From the NCBI GenBank assembly GCA_018136815.1, contig CM030933.1, forward strand, positions 4,816,557-4,880,556: a stretch of DNA of 64,000 nucleotides, read 5' to 3'. Of the stretch, positions 10,491 through 24,379 are shown one piece after another. The stretch comes from Isochrysis galbana. Its lineage: Eukaryota > Haptophyta > Isochrysidales > Isochrysidaceae. Made by a program: the position numbers and the translations under genes. The notes under the pieces were generated by a model. That model was not told the DNA's origin, did no database searches, and worked only from the letters and a program-made list of their open reading frames with translations. Every line of letters starts with the position of its first letter. The stretch's first letter is position 1.

Positions 10491-12846
10491 CTACTCCATC
10501 GCCTCCGCCTCTGCGTCCCACTTCATTCCTAACTTGAAGGCGCCAGCCTCGCGTGCGGCCTCCGCTGCCGCCTGCATGCTCCTGGCGGCCTCTGCCTTCT
10601 CCCCTATCGCCGCCTGCAGCTCCGCAAGGCGGTGCAGTAGCTGGTGGTGCGCGCACTCGGGCTTGCCAATCTCTGGCTCGTTGGCTGCCTCTGCGGCGCG
10701 CACAGCGGCACGCACCCACGCGACTGCAGTAATGGTGTCGCCCTGCTCGTGCTGCGCGTTGGCGAGTACGAGCATCTCAGAAATATCGCCTGTCGACGCC
10801 ATACGTGGGGCGAGCAGTGTGCACAGCTCTGTTGCGCGCTCCGCTTGCTTCGGTTCGAGCGGCGCGAGCTTGACGCCGGGGAGCAACTCGTCCGAAGAGA
10901 GGCCACGCAAAAGCGAGCGCACATCGCGCAGCGCGCGTGCGTCGCCCGCGGCGGCGGCGCAGATGAGGTGATGCGCCGCGGATGTCGAGTCGGCCACACC
11001 CTCGTCTTGCAGTGGGGTGAGCCCCGAGAGGAGGAGCTCGCAGAGCTTGGCATGCACGAGTGCCACGGGAAGCACCTCGGGCGGCGCCAAGACACCATCA
11101 CCCTCGGGCGGGTGCGCTAGCGGTGGGTCGGGCAAGCCAGCAGCCTCTCGTGCGGCATGGCCATCGTCGGTGAGTTCGAGTAGATGCCACGGCAGGTCGT
11201 CGAAGTTGACCTCGTCCGTTTCGTTGCTGTGAGTTAGCGCCGCCGCCCGCCGGCGGAAGAGCGTGGCGGCCTCCATCGTCTTGGCGGCGCCGCCGTGAGC
11301 GCGTAAGTACTCAGCAGCCTCGTCATGCCCGTTCTCTAGCGCGTCATCGAGTGGCGTGTGACCCCAGCGGTCCTTAGTGTAGACGGGAGCGCAGGCCTCC
11401 TCGATCAGATAACGGAGGACTTCGAGCGAGCCCTCCGCAGCGGCAATGTGCAGTGCCGTCCGCTTGTCCACGTTAGCGGCGCCTGGGCGGAAGCCAGCCT
11501 GGATGAGCGAACGCATCTGAGTGAGGTCACCACTGACGGCCGCGTTGCAGAGCTGCGCAGCGGCGAGCCTCTCGTCCTCTGGCGTGAAGTCGTGGGAGGA
11601 CGAAAATGAGGAGAAATGGGTGGCGCTCGCAGCACCAACGGAGCCCGACATCTTGGTGACGCGCTGCAGCTCTGCCGGTGCCAGGTAGAAGTCGGGCAGG
11701 TTGAGTAGCCGGCACAGGTCATCATAAACCGAGGTGGAGAAAAAGAGCGCCATGCCTTTCAGGCCGAGATTGCCTGAGCGGAATGGAGTGTGGAAGGTGA
11801 GAACAAGCGAGTGGAGGCAAAGGGGGCCAGCGCGCACCATCCCCGAAGTCGTCACCCTTGACCGAGTGGATCTGGGGGTCAGTGTATATATCGTCAACTC
11901 CTTGGATATCGACGACCATGCAGGTGCCGCCCGACTCCTTGAAGGTGAACCTGGAAAAGGCATTTGGCGTGGCGCGGTGGAGGTCGCCAACGAGATTGCC
12001 CGCGTTGTTATTGTGCTTCACGTACGCGCCGCGCTCGATGGCGCGCTCAACACAGAAGAAGACCGTTTCGCCATCTCGCTGCAGCTCAATCACGAAGGCA
12101 TGCAGAAAATCGACCGCCTTTGGCGGCATATGCAGGTTGAAGAGCTTGGAGAAGCGCTTGGCGCTCATCTGCATCTCGATATCAGAGAAGTAGACCTCCT
12201 TCCCAGTCTCGTGATTGATGTACCGCTTGGCCACATAATTGTTGCAATGACTCCAGTTCATCGTAAAGAAGAGGTCTGGGTTGATCTGCGACATCTTCTT
12301 CATACGATAGCACTCCCTCATCGCCCCTTTTGCAAATGGCGTGCGCTCCATCTTGATGAGCGTCTCAGACGAGGTCCAGAGGCGGCTGCTCGCGTCGAAG
12401 TCCCATCGCCTCACAATCTCCGTCCGTATCTCGTGGATCAGCATGTCCGCCCACGGGTCCTTGTCGAGCGTGCCCATCTTGATGGCCGGCTTGAGCAAGC
12501 TCTGCCATCGCTCTCTCGGGTGGCGGCGTGGCCTCTCGGGGGCAGGAAGGAGGTGGCCGCGCGTGAGCAGTCTCGCAAGGATATCCGCCCCGGATAGCAC
12601 CTCGGCCGCCTGCGAGGAGGAGGAGGGAGAGGAGGGAGCAGAGGAGGAGAGAGAGAAGCCTCTCTTCTCGCTCTCTCTGCCTCTCTCTGCTTCTCTTCCT
12701 CTCTCTGAGGAGGAAAGAGAGAGGCCGAGCAGATCGGAGAGGGCGGAGGAAGGGTGGAAGAGCGAGGAGGGCGCGGGGCCGCGACGGAAGGGTGGGGAGG
12801 ACGGCGCGCTCGAGGCGTCGGAGAGAGAGGAGCACAAGGGCGCCAT
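10491..12846 (-). CDS. eEF2K-like alpha-kinase with C-terminal ankyrin repeats
   Basis: Two exons: 12846-11838 and 11773-10491, joined across a 64-bp GT-AG intron (11837-11774) that restores GDG-NLGLKGMALFF; 763 residues. Residues 1-110 are Ser-rich low complexity. The alpha-kinase domain (about 140-360) shows TPFAKGAMRECYRMKK, VAKRY, DIEMQM, MPPKAVDFLHAFVIEL, TPNAFSRFTFKESGG, VVDIQGVDDIYTDPQIHS and GDGNLGLKG, all as in elongation factor 2 kinase. The motif that in eEF2K and TRPM7 carries zinc ligands (H-x-C-x3-C) reads S-x-Y-x3-C here, so two ligands are missing. Two or three ankyrin repeats follow (KRTALHIAAAEGSLEVLRYL; WGHTPLDDALENGHDEAAEYL). The last ~250 residues are Ala-rich helices, possibly the SEL1/TPR-like end of eEF2K. 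Expected role: Ser/Thr kinase acting on translation elongation. The start is uncertain; a later in-frame Met (MGTLDKDPW) is possible. Confidence 0.88.
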
Positions 12847-13028
12847 CGCACGCGGAAGAGGGGAAGGGGGGGAGGGGGGTGCGGGGAGAGAGAGAAAAAG
12901 GGAAGAAGGAGAGGAGCCAGGAGGGGAGAGGGTGTGCGGGGCGAGGAGCAGAACAGAGGAGAAGAGAGAGAGGAGAACTGTGGCGTAAACTCGTAAAAGT
13001 GGGCGTGGCTCGTCCGCAGTGTTGTTGC

Positions 13029-13175
<147 letters not shown>

Positions 13176-13433
13176 GCCCTCCTCATTCTGTTCTCGGCGC
13201 GCTCTCTCTCTCTCGTCGCATGCACTCGCGCCTTAAAATAAAACAGATCTGGCTTTCTTGATTATCCTCATCATCAACAAAAAGTCTCTCATCTCCTTTG
13301 GGGTCGATATGTATCAGATAGATTGTGTAGCTGCGTCGCCGCTTGTGCACTTTCCTCTTTCCCTCGATTCCCACTCTACTCTTCTCCTACCACCAGGGGC
13401 ACCCCCCCCCCCCCACCCGGTTCTTCCCGCTCG

Positions 13434-13472
<39 letters not shown>

Positions 13473-13783
13473 CCTCCTCTCGCTCCTCCTGTGGGGGCGG
13501 AGAGATAGGGAGGCTGTGAGCCTGGGTACTCCTACGACCTACTTTACTATAGTATAGGAAGTTTGCAGGGCTCCGGAAGGTCCCAACAAGAGGCCCCCTC
13601 AATCCCTCAATAGTCAATAGCTCAAGGGCGCTGGGCGCTGTTGGGGCTCTAGTGGGGCCTCCTCGCAAAAGGTGAGAACGCGCGTTCTCCTCTCCAAGAG
13701 TGGCTCGACTTGCCTTCTGCCTTCTCCTCTCTCCTCTGCCCTCTGCACTTCACGGTTCACGGGGAGACGGGGAGGGACGCGCA

Positions 13784-13925
13784 ATGCCGACGCACCCCTT
13801 CACCGCGCAGGAGTTGGAGGATGCAGAACTGGCCATACCCATACCCCTGGCCCAGCTGAGGCGCAATGGCGCCGGCGCAATCTTGTACGGCTGGATAAGT
13901 CGCGTTCCGTCAAAAGAGGGCCAGG
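13784..13925 (+). other. Exon-like ORF fragment
   Basis: An open frame starting ATGCCGACGCACCC reads MPTHPFTAQELEDAELAIPI... for 47 codons and ends ...SRVPSKEGQ at a possible GT donor. The last nine residues recur on the minus strand at 49598-49620 within a larger duplicated segment, so they may belong to a repeat. No continuation exon was found. Function unknown. Confidence 0.3.
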
Positions 13926-14170
13926 TTATTATTTTTTTAACCCAGATGTGCATGTTTTCTTTTTCAAGACTCCGTTGTATTATTATCACAAAGATGAGTA
14001 CAAAGCTAATCAAGGACGTGAGCATAGCAACTCCCCCCTTCCCCAACACACACGGTAACCCCAAAGCTACTGAGTTTTCATCCTTTTCGTCTTTTTCTCA
14101 CACACCTCCTCCTCGATGTCGTTCTTCTGGCAGGCGACGATGTCGCTCGGCTGATCTTGGGTGGCGAGAT
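13905..14170. repeat. Duplicated segment, inverted copy at 49395-49615
   Basis: It starts with GTCGCGTTCCGTCAAAAGAG and includes an AT-rich middle of variable length, TTTTCATC..TTCGTCTTTTTCTCACA and GCTGATCTTGGGTG. The reverse complement of 49395-49615 follows the same order. The segment covers the 3' end and 3' flank of the MGQYF-type gene, so that gene's end was copied elsewhere. Confidence 0.7.
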
Positions 14171-14638
14171 CCGTGATGCGTGCGAGGACGGCCTCCTTGT
14201 TCTGCATGATGAGTTTGCCAGCTGCTCGGCGCACTTGCACCATGGGATCCGCTTCAGCGTACGCGACCGCCGTGATGTATTCCATGCAGAGATACACGAC
14301 GGCGGCTTGCTCTCCAATGTATCTATCTGGTCTTTGGGATTGGGATCTTGTCGTACTCGTCAGAGTAGTCGCCGACGAGCATGAGGGTTGCCTTGCACCA
14401 ACGGCCCATGTATGGCTTGATCAGTGCCCACATCGACGGGTAGCGTTCCTTGGCCAGGGTCCACGCGGAAGTCTCCACACCCACGGCCCATGCCAGAGGC
14501 TGTGACGAGCAGCATCGCCAGGATGGCGCCGCTCATGCCCTCCTCCATGTGTTCGCAGAACTTGAAGGCTGGGGCGCGGATCTCCTCGTAGGTGCGGTGA
14601 CCGAGTCGCTTGGCGATGAAGACAAAGTACTGGCCCAT
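14067..14638 (-). pseudogene. MGQYF-type protein, reading frame interrupted
   Basis: From ATG at 14638 the protein starts MGQYFVFIAKRLGHRTYEE and continues to ...MLLVTASGMGRGCGDF. A second frame carries TLAKERYPSMWALIKPYMGRW, then KATLMLVGDYSDEYDKIP. A third carries RYIGEQAAVVYLCMEYITA to the stop at 14067. MGQYF followed by a GDF-like block and a G-R-W...VGDYxDE block is the pattern of a widespread, uncharacterised family in fungi and protists (recognised from memory). Two frame changes are needed, around 14465 and 14315. Either small introns were missed or the gene is decaying; no clean GT-AG pair was seen. Confidence 0.45.
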
Positions 14639-14734
14639 GTCGAAGGAGCGTGGCGTGTGGAGGAGGAGGGGAAGAGGAGAGCGAGGTGTGGAAAGATGCC
14701 TGGGAGGAAGAAGACTCTCTGGAGTTCCAGATGC

Positions 14735-14985
14735 GTGCACGCCGTGCGCATGATGAGTGGCAATCACATGCGCGGGGTGGAAAGTTTCGTCAAGAGCCCC
14801 CCCCCCCCCCCCCCCCCCGCGGGACTCCGTGCGTGCGCATTGAAGTTTCCGCACGCCGTCACCGATGCGCATAACAAGGTTTCGGTATGCGCATGATGAG
14901 ATATCGGGCCCCCCGCGGGGACGCCGTGCGTGCGCATGGAAGTTTCCACACGCCGTCCGCGCGGGGGGGCCGATGCACATCGCGC
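14735..14985. repeat. Imperfect tandem repeat (~110 bp) with a 22-base C run
   Basis: Two units share CCCGCGGGGAC-like, CCGTGCGTGCGCAT, GAAGTTTCC.CACGCCGTC and CCGATGC.CAT words (about 14815-14875 and 14920-14975). A weaker third unit (GTGCGCATGATGAGTGG...GGAAAGTTTCG) precedes them. The C run is 14797-14818. Purine-pyrimidine alternation (GTGCGTGCGCAT) is marked. Confidence 0.6.
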
Positions 14986-15059
14986 CGTGCCCATGCACGG
15001 CGTGCACATTGTGATTGCAAGTCATCACACGTGCTGCGTAACGAAACATCTCTTATATT

Positions 15060-15601
15060 GCACGTTTACGTAATTGTGCGCCTTAGGCGGCACGCGGAGA
15101 GCTGCCGCTCCCCCCTCCCCTCCCTCTTCCCTCTTCCTCCTCTCTTCCCTGCGGCTCTGGCCCATGGCGCGCGCCTGCGGCCCCTCTTCAGGTCCCCAGG
15201 AGGCCGGCAGGGGCCTGGGAGCGCAGCTCAGGGGGCAGGTGAGGCGTGAGGCTGGGGCTGGGGCATGGCCCTGGCCCCTCCCGCCTCTCCCTCGCTGGCT
15301 CTCGAGCCCCTGCCAGTCGACTAGAGCTTGCTGGGGGGTCCTGATCAGGGGGGCCCAGGGGGAGGAGGGGCTGGTCCGAGGGATGGGCAGGCCACGACGG
15401 GCCAGGGCGGGCGAGTAAGGCACGCCTGTGGGGAGAGGAATGGGTCAGCAGGGGTGTGTGCTGTGTGCTCCTGGCAAGCCATCAAGCGTGCCAGGAGAGT
15501 GGGTGGTTCCTCCCCCATGACAGGGGAGGAGTGGAGAGAGAGGGGGGCTCGTGCCTCGTGCCCCCCCATGGGCGAACTAAGTATAAACTTAAACTTAGTT
15601 G
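15060..15601 (-). mobile_element. Probable LINE 5'-end fragment (ORF1 N-terminus)
   Basis: Reading minus from 15601 it starts CAACTAAGTTTAAGTTTATA, close to the 5' end of the complete LINE (CAACTAAGTTTATACTTGG). An ATG follows within about 35 nt. The Pro/Ser/Ala-rich frame (MGGHEARAPLSLHSSP...) resembles the LINE N-terminus in composition only. No endonuclease or RT follows. Confidence 0.45.
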
Positions 15602-15624
15602 CGATAGACGATAGATAGGGGGGG

Positions 15625-15850
15625 GGGGGTCAGCTCGAGGGCAGGCCCAGTCGGGGTGTGGGAGTGCGGGTCACGGCCCGCGCCCACTAGGGGTCTGGGC
15701 CAGTGTGATGATTGCCCAGCCGCCCAGCCCCTGCCGGAGGGCAGGGGCTGGGGTTGATTGTACGGGCCCACCCCGGGGCGGCTGGCGGCTGTCCGCGATG
15801 GAGAGAGGGAGAGGGCGGCGCGAGGCCCCCATTGACCCCCACTTATAACA
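15625..15850. repeat. Dispersed repeat, inverted copy at 61615-61815
   Basis: The reverse complement of this segment matches 61615-61815: a CCACTTATA-like start, CACCCCGGGGTGGGCCCGTA, CAATCAACCCCAGCCCCTGC, a GC hairpin around GGCAGGGG, and a GAGCTGAC end. At 61,8xx it leads into a degraded ORF; here it abuts the LINE-like 5' end. Confidence 0.65.
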
Positions 15851-16169
15851 ATAGGGGTTCTCGCCTGGGTTGTTTGTCAATAGGAAGGGCTCCTGCCCGC
15901 CTGGCGCCTGGGTAACACCCTTGTTAACTGCCCCCCTCCCGTTTACTTCTATAAGATGGGGACTTCCTATTGTTACCTAGGCGAGAACCCCTCTGACCCC
16001 TTGTAACAACTACCCATTCCCAAACGCAAACCCCCCTGCTGTTAATGGTTGGAGGTTGGCCCTCACCTTGAACCTTGAACGAGCTTTGCTTCGACATTTG
16101 GTCCATGCCAAGACTCAAAAGACTTGGTCATTTTTATTGCCAATTTTAGCCCTTGGAAGTTAAAATACA

Positions 16170-16196
16170 GATGTGGCTAGCTATTTGACCGCCCTA
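16170..16196. mobile_element. Terminus of hAT-like family D
   Basis: ...CTATTTGACCGCCCTA is the inverted form of the family D end TAGGGCGGTCAAA(C) seen at 27223, 44613, 48543, 48790 and 58918. The matching left end was not found. From 15851 to 16817 no gene was found. Confidence 0.45.
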
Positions 16197-16817
16197 CAAC
16201 CTACCCAAGTGCAAGTGTAAGGATAAGGATAAACTATAAACTTAGTTTTGCGATGACAGCGCTGTGAGGTCTATATCCTGTGCTCGTGACTCATCCAATC
16301 GCAAACGCTAATCCGTACCTTGTGAGTCCCCACGTGCAGCACAGTCAATACGTGCATAATGCTAGATGTGAACGACTTAACACGTTGTAGCTCATGCATG
16401 CCTCATGAGGCGCGCATACACACACATAAGCGCGGGAAAATGTAAAACGCGGAGAAGGGCGCAGGCAAACGCGACGGCACCAGCTCGCAAAACGAGCAGC
16501 CGGCGTGCCGGAGCTAGCTGGAGCGAACTCGATGCCGGTGCCGCAGTACTTACCTTCGGCAAACTTGGCCAGTCTATTGACCACTCTCGCACACCCGACG
16601 CATGGCCGTCAAAACGTGACGAGGCTAACTGCTGTGCCAAGCGTCCAAAGGAGATAGGCGCACTGTCGATGATGCAGCGCGAGCCTGGCGCGCGGTGGCA
16701 ACGCATCGCGCGACAATGGCACGTGTGGCGAGAAGGCTATGGACGAAAGACGTGCTCTTGCCCGCCCGTCCTTGCATACAAAAAAGACCCACCACCCACG
16801 TTTCACGGCTGGCCTTG

Positions 16818-19557
<2,740 letters not shown>

Positions 19558-19684
19558 CGCGAGTGCGAGCAGAAAGACCTCGCGCCCAAGCCTGCCGCGC
19601 GCCCTACGCGCCCCGTCGCGCCACTGCGGCTCTCGCTGCCTCCGCCTTGCCCTTCCCCCCCCCGCCCCTGCCTCCCTCTCTGCC

Positions 19685-19995
19685 TGCCTCCTGGCTACCC
19701 CCCCCCCCCCCCCCGCCCTCCCCCTCTCCCTCCCTCTCTCTCTCTCTTCGCGAGGCGCGGCGGGCAAACCCCTCCCACCACCTGTCCTCCTTTATTACTT
19801 CTTTACTCCCTGCTGCCGCAGCTCGCCCCTTCCCTCGCCTCCCGCGCCGAGGTACTTATCTTTCGTTGGTCTCCCCTTGATCATGTTTCTGCCTCCCTCC
19901 CTCCCTCTCTTTCTCTCTCCCTCCCTCCCTCTCTTTCTCTCTCACACTCCCTTTCCCTCCCTCCCTCCCCCCCCTCTCTCTTCTCTCTCTTCTCT

Positions 19996-20085
<90 letters not shown>

Positions 20086-20250
20086 GCCCTCCCTCTCCCT
20101 CCCTCCCTCCCCCACCCCTCTCTCTTCTCTCTCTCTCTTCTCTCTCTACTCTCTCTCTCCCTCCCTCCCTCCCTCCCGCCCGCCCGCCCGCCCGCCCTCC
20201 CCCCCCTCCCCCCCGCCTCTCTCTCCCCCTCCCCCTCCCTCCCCCACTCA
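19685..20250. repeat. Pyrimidine-rich tract with (CT)n and C runs in the alpha/gamma intergenic region
   Basis: A C run near 19700, TC words at 19735-19750, clustered CCCT repeats at 19890-19970, a pure CT tract about 20006-20083 and mixed CCCT/CCCG repeats to 20250. On the AMPK alpha coding strand it is (GA)n, beginning about 130 bp upstream of the ATG. Confidence 0.9.
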
Positions 20251-20869
20251 AACTTCTCTCCCCGTCCTGTCCCCTGAAACCCACCCACATTCTTCTTTCT
20301 CGGAGAGAGCACTCTCTTCTGGCCTTCTTCCTGTGGCGGCTCCCCTGCTCTTCTCTATTCAAGGACTACATATACTCGTTCTCCTCTTGTCCACGGGTGC
20401 CACTGGCCGCGAGTGAGCAGCGAGCGAGCAGAGAGAGGGGGCATGCCACAATGACGAATTCTGTCGATCTCTTCCACTGTCTCTCATCTCTCCCCTCCCC
20501 CCCTTTCAAAAGAAGATACCAGAGTGTGGGCTTGATAGGAGTACTGCTCACGAGCAGCAAATACTCCAAAGAAAGGGATAATGTTTGATGATGGAGGGAA
20601 GAGAGAGAGAGAGATGAGGAGAGGGAGGTGAGGGAGGAGAGGGGGGGGGGGGACACGCGCGCGGATTGACGAAACCTCGCGAGGGCTGCAGGTGGAACCG
20701 ATACCGGGGGGGGCTCGCTGCGCTCCACATGCGCGAGTGAGAAGGGAGAGGGTTGGGGGGGGGGGGAGCGGAGAGAGAGGGGGAGAGAGAAGAATGTGGA
20801 TGGATGCCCGTCGCCCGTCGTCAAGAAACGATGGAGAGAAGAGCGGGTGAGGAGGGGAGAGATCACAAG

Positions 20870-21010
20870 AGGTGGTGAGGGAGGGGCTACTCGATTGTAC
20901 TCATAGAAGTAGTATAGTGTACTACGTACTACTCTCGGGGAGGTGGTGAGGGCGGGGCTCCTCCATCGTCCTCATAGTAGTACATAGTCTTTTGTATTAC
21001 TCTCGGTGGA
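20870..21010. repeat. Two-copy 71-bp tandem repeat between AMPK alpha and gamma
   Basis: Copies start at 20870 and 20941 with AGGTGGTGAGGG. Both contain GGGGCT.CTC, TCATAG.AGTA, a TAGT..AC core and end TACTCTCGG. It lies between the divergent AMPK genes, 0.45 kb from the gamma start, and might be regulatory. Confidence 0.75.
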
Positions 21011-21220
21011 GAAGACCCAAGCGGCTGAGAGTAAAGTAAAGTTTAGAGAGGACAGCAGCATGAAAGAGAGCGAAGTAGAGGGGACCTATTCTTAGCATCC
21101 GAGAAAATAGTCCAGAAGAGAGGGAGGGGGGGTTGCTTCTGCTCCCTCTCGTCCACTTACTACCCCGGAACCCTCTGTCTTCTCCGCTACTATTCTATTC
21201 TTCTGCCCCCCCCCCGCCCC

Positions 21221-21407
<187 letters not shown>

Positions 21408-21456
21408 CTCTTCTCCCCCCCACCCCCCACCCCACCCCCGTGCCGCCGCCGCCGGC

Positions 21457-23058
21457 ATGGACCTGCTCGAGCAGCACGAGATCTTCGAGCTGCTGCCCAC
21501 ACACGGCAAGGTGGTGACGCTGGACGCCGACCTACCGATGAAGCACGCGCTCGCCGCGCTCGCCGCCCACGGCGCCTCCGCCCTCCCAGTCTGGGATTCG
21601 GCACTCCAGCGCTTTGTCGATGTCTTCTCCTCCTCAGATCTGGTGGACATCCTGCTCTTTGCGCATAGGTAGGCAGCGGAGAGGGGAGTGGAGGGAGGGA
21701 GGGGAGGGGAATCCTACGAAGCGCCTGCTGGAGCTCCTTTTCCTCGCGTAACAACTCGGCCAGAAAGATGAAGCTTGGCGCGCTGAAGGAGGGGGAGCGG
21801 TTGAGAACGGGCGGATCAAGGAGGGAGCAGGTTGGACTTGGGGTAGCACGGGGAAACAACCTGGGACATACTACAGTAGAATCTGATTGATATTGAGTTC
21901 TTCATTTGCTGGCGAGGCAGGAGGCCGAGAAAGGAGTCGGGGGGAGGAGGGGGGTTTGAGGGCGAGGGAGTCGAGGACACTCGCATCCCATATCCGATCT
22001 CTTTAGCCTCTTCTCTTCGCGCACTGATGGATGAGTGGGCGGAGGGAAGGGAAGGGCATGACAGACGTCGACCCGCACGTGGGCCTCGGAGGCACGAGGG
22101 CAGAGCTGGGATGATCAGGGTCGCGCTTGCACATTTCACCCACAAACGTGCTTCTCCTCGTTGGGCACAGGACGCTCACCAGCACGGCTGGGGGGAACAC
22201 CGAGTCGGCACTTGACCATTGCCACCTTAGAGACCTCTCCGGGCTGAAGCGCTCCAAGCCGCCCGGATTCCTTATGGCTTGTGTCGATGACTCCTTGGCA
22301 CACGGCGCCTCAATGCTCGCTTCGCACGGGCTCGAGTGCCTTCCAGTGGGGGATGGCGCGTGCTCGTCCTCGTTGTTGCACCTCCTGCTTCCCGAGCAGA
22401 TCGTCCTCTTCCTCGCCACGCTCCCAGAGTTCAGCGCAGGCTACGCCGGCTTGCTCGAGCAACCTGTCGGCCAGGCACTTCTGCCGCTCTGCCGGCCGCT
22501 CAAGACGGTCCACCGCAACACCTCCCTCATCGATGCACTCGCGCTGCTCTCAGCTGAGCGGATTGACGCGCTACCCATTGTTGATGATGGTGCACCCCCC
22601 CTCCCGCTCTTGTCCGCCTGGCACGCCTACAGAGCGCCCCCACCCCCTCCCCCAACCCACCCCTTCTCTCCCGGCCCTCCCCACCTTTTCTTTGTCTTGC
22701 AGCTGGGAGCATGCAAGATGCCATCGCCTGCCGCGACGTGCGGCAGCTAGCCTCGCCCTCAGCCATGGAGCTGGGCATGCCGCTGCATGAGGCGATGCGT
22801 TTAATCGAGGGCCCGCCACGAGTGCATTCATGCAAGGTGACCGACACGGTCGCCTCCGCGATTATTCGGCTCGCCAGCTCGGAGGTGCGCCGCCGCTGCT
22901 CGCCTGGCCCCTGTTCTACTGCCTGGCTGACACAGCCTCCGCCTCGTGTACCACAGGTGTCGCAGCTTATGTGCCTGAACGAGTCTGACACTGTGTGTGC
23001 GGTCATCACGCCGTCCACCATCCTCGCTGCGCTCGTGCCCCACCAGCCGCAACAGTAG
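21457..23058 (+). CDS. AMPK/SNF4-like regulatory gamma subunit (four CBS motifs)
   Basis: Four exons: 21457-21668, 22171-22589, 22703-22884 and 22957-23058, all GT-AG with consistent phases; 304 residues (yeast Snf4 has 322). CBS1: LLPTHGKVVTLDADLPMKHA...ALPVWDSALQRFVDVFSSSDLVDIL, close to the gamma signature. CBS2 begins FLMACVDDSLAHGASML. CBS3: VHRNTSLIDALALLSAERID then ALPIVDD, joined by splicing to ...ACRDVRQLA. CBS4: CKVTDTVASAIIRLASSE joined to VSQLMCLNESD...VITPSTILAAL. The nucleotide-site Asp after each CBS is present in CBS1 (SSSD) and CBS3 (CRD), absent in CBS2 as is usual, and replaced by Thr in CBS4 (TPST), which is unusual. Role: binds AMP/ADP/ATP and controls the kinase. Transcribed away from the alpha gene, 1.9 kb distant. 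Confidence 0.92.
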
Positions 23059-24379
23059 TCGAGAACTGCTACCCTCTTGGCACTCGCACGCGTCGCCGCC
23101 GCGTGCGCGGTTCGCCGGCGAAAACCGCACGCGCGCACCTTCAACCCCGTGCCGCGTGTTTTAGGCCTGGTACTGCAGCCACCCAACCATGCGGAGCGGA
23201 TGGGTTGGCGGGCGGAGCGACCCGCTTGTAGCCTGATGAACGGCGTATGCTGCTGGTGCTCCTTCTGCGACCAAGCTCGTAGGAATTTGGACGAAACGCC
23301 GCGGGCGGGCGCCCCTCCTACCGTACGAGTCCCGCCAATGTCTCCCACAACTCGCCCATCGCCGAGCATGACCGCTACGAAAGGCGCGTTCCTCGTGCGG
23401 AGTGATCAGTGGCCTTACGCTACGCGCTGAGCTCGAGCGATGCCCCGATAAACTTTCCGGCTGCTCCTCACGCTACGACTACATGGCCGACTTGGCACAT
23501 CAGGCAGGAGGCGCACTCGGCTCGAGTGGCGCACCTAAAGAGAGGCAGCACATATTTGGCGCGCACGCATTTGACGGTGAAGACGGACCGGCATACGGCA
23601 TGCATGGTAGGTTGAGACTGAGCATGCGGGGTCATTGGAAGCCAGTGCGCAAGTGGGTCTTTGCTCTGCTCAGTGTGCCGGTGTAACAGCGTTTGCCGTA
23701 CGGGGCGGCGCTCTCGCTTTTTAAGTTGAGTGCGACAGCGAGCCTGTGTTTGAGAGAGGGGTAGTCTACAGTGTGCGTTTGTATCATTGTGTTGTGTTGT
23801 ATTGCTGATGGGATATGCCATCTTCGCTGCTGTGTGCTTCATGCTAGCGTGTTTGAATAAAATAAAATAATTAATAATGTAATATCCTAGCCAACCCCAC
23901 TAGCTAATGACACAACTTTTCCGTTCCGGAATCCCGCCATGCCTGACGAGCCAGGTGTCCGAGTCCCTTCGGCGGCGCCCACCACCTCCCTCCGTCTGTA
24001 GACCACCGATTGGTGTGTTCAGGACAACGGGTTCACGCGCACCAAGCCCTTCGTCGAAGCAACCGCGAACGCTCCTTTCGCGGGGCGCGAGTATGTCGAG
24101 TCGAGCGGAGCCGGAGGGCTCTAGGCGAGAAGCGCTCAATCACCATCACCCACAGCAAAGAAAAGCGTTCAATCACCATCAGTCTACACGTGGAACGCGT
24201 TCAATCGCCATCACCCCCACCGCATGGAAAAGCGTTCAATCACCTTGGAAAAGCGTTCAATCGCGGAAGATCGTGGGAATCATGAGGGTAGCTATCCAAC
24301 CCACTCGTTTGGCAAGAGGGTATGCTGCATCCCGCTCGAGTTGGTGCGTGACACAGAAATATGTACGATACTATGCACC
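23059..24379. other. Intergenic DNA with short repeats
   Basis: 23272-23338 (AGCTCGTAGGAATTTGGACG...) recurs at about 33684-33750 in the same orientation. At 24124-24265 five GCGYTCAATC words, the last four within AAAGCGTTCAATC-like contexts, recur every 20-34 bp. No gene was recognised; an AATAAAATAAAATAAT block at 23857-23872 may be a polyadenylation region. Confidence 0.5.

Noticed and set aside
11734-12597. 287-codon plus-strand ORF
   Set aside because: Lies opposite the alpha-kinase exon; no family resemblance and the GC-rich antisense frame explains it.
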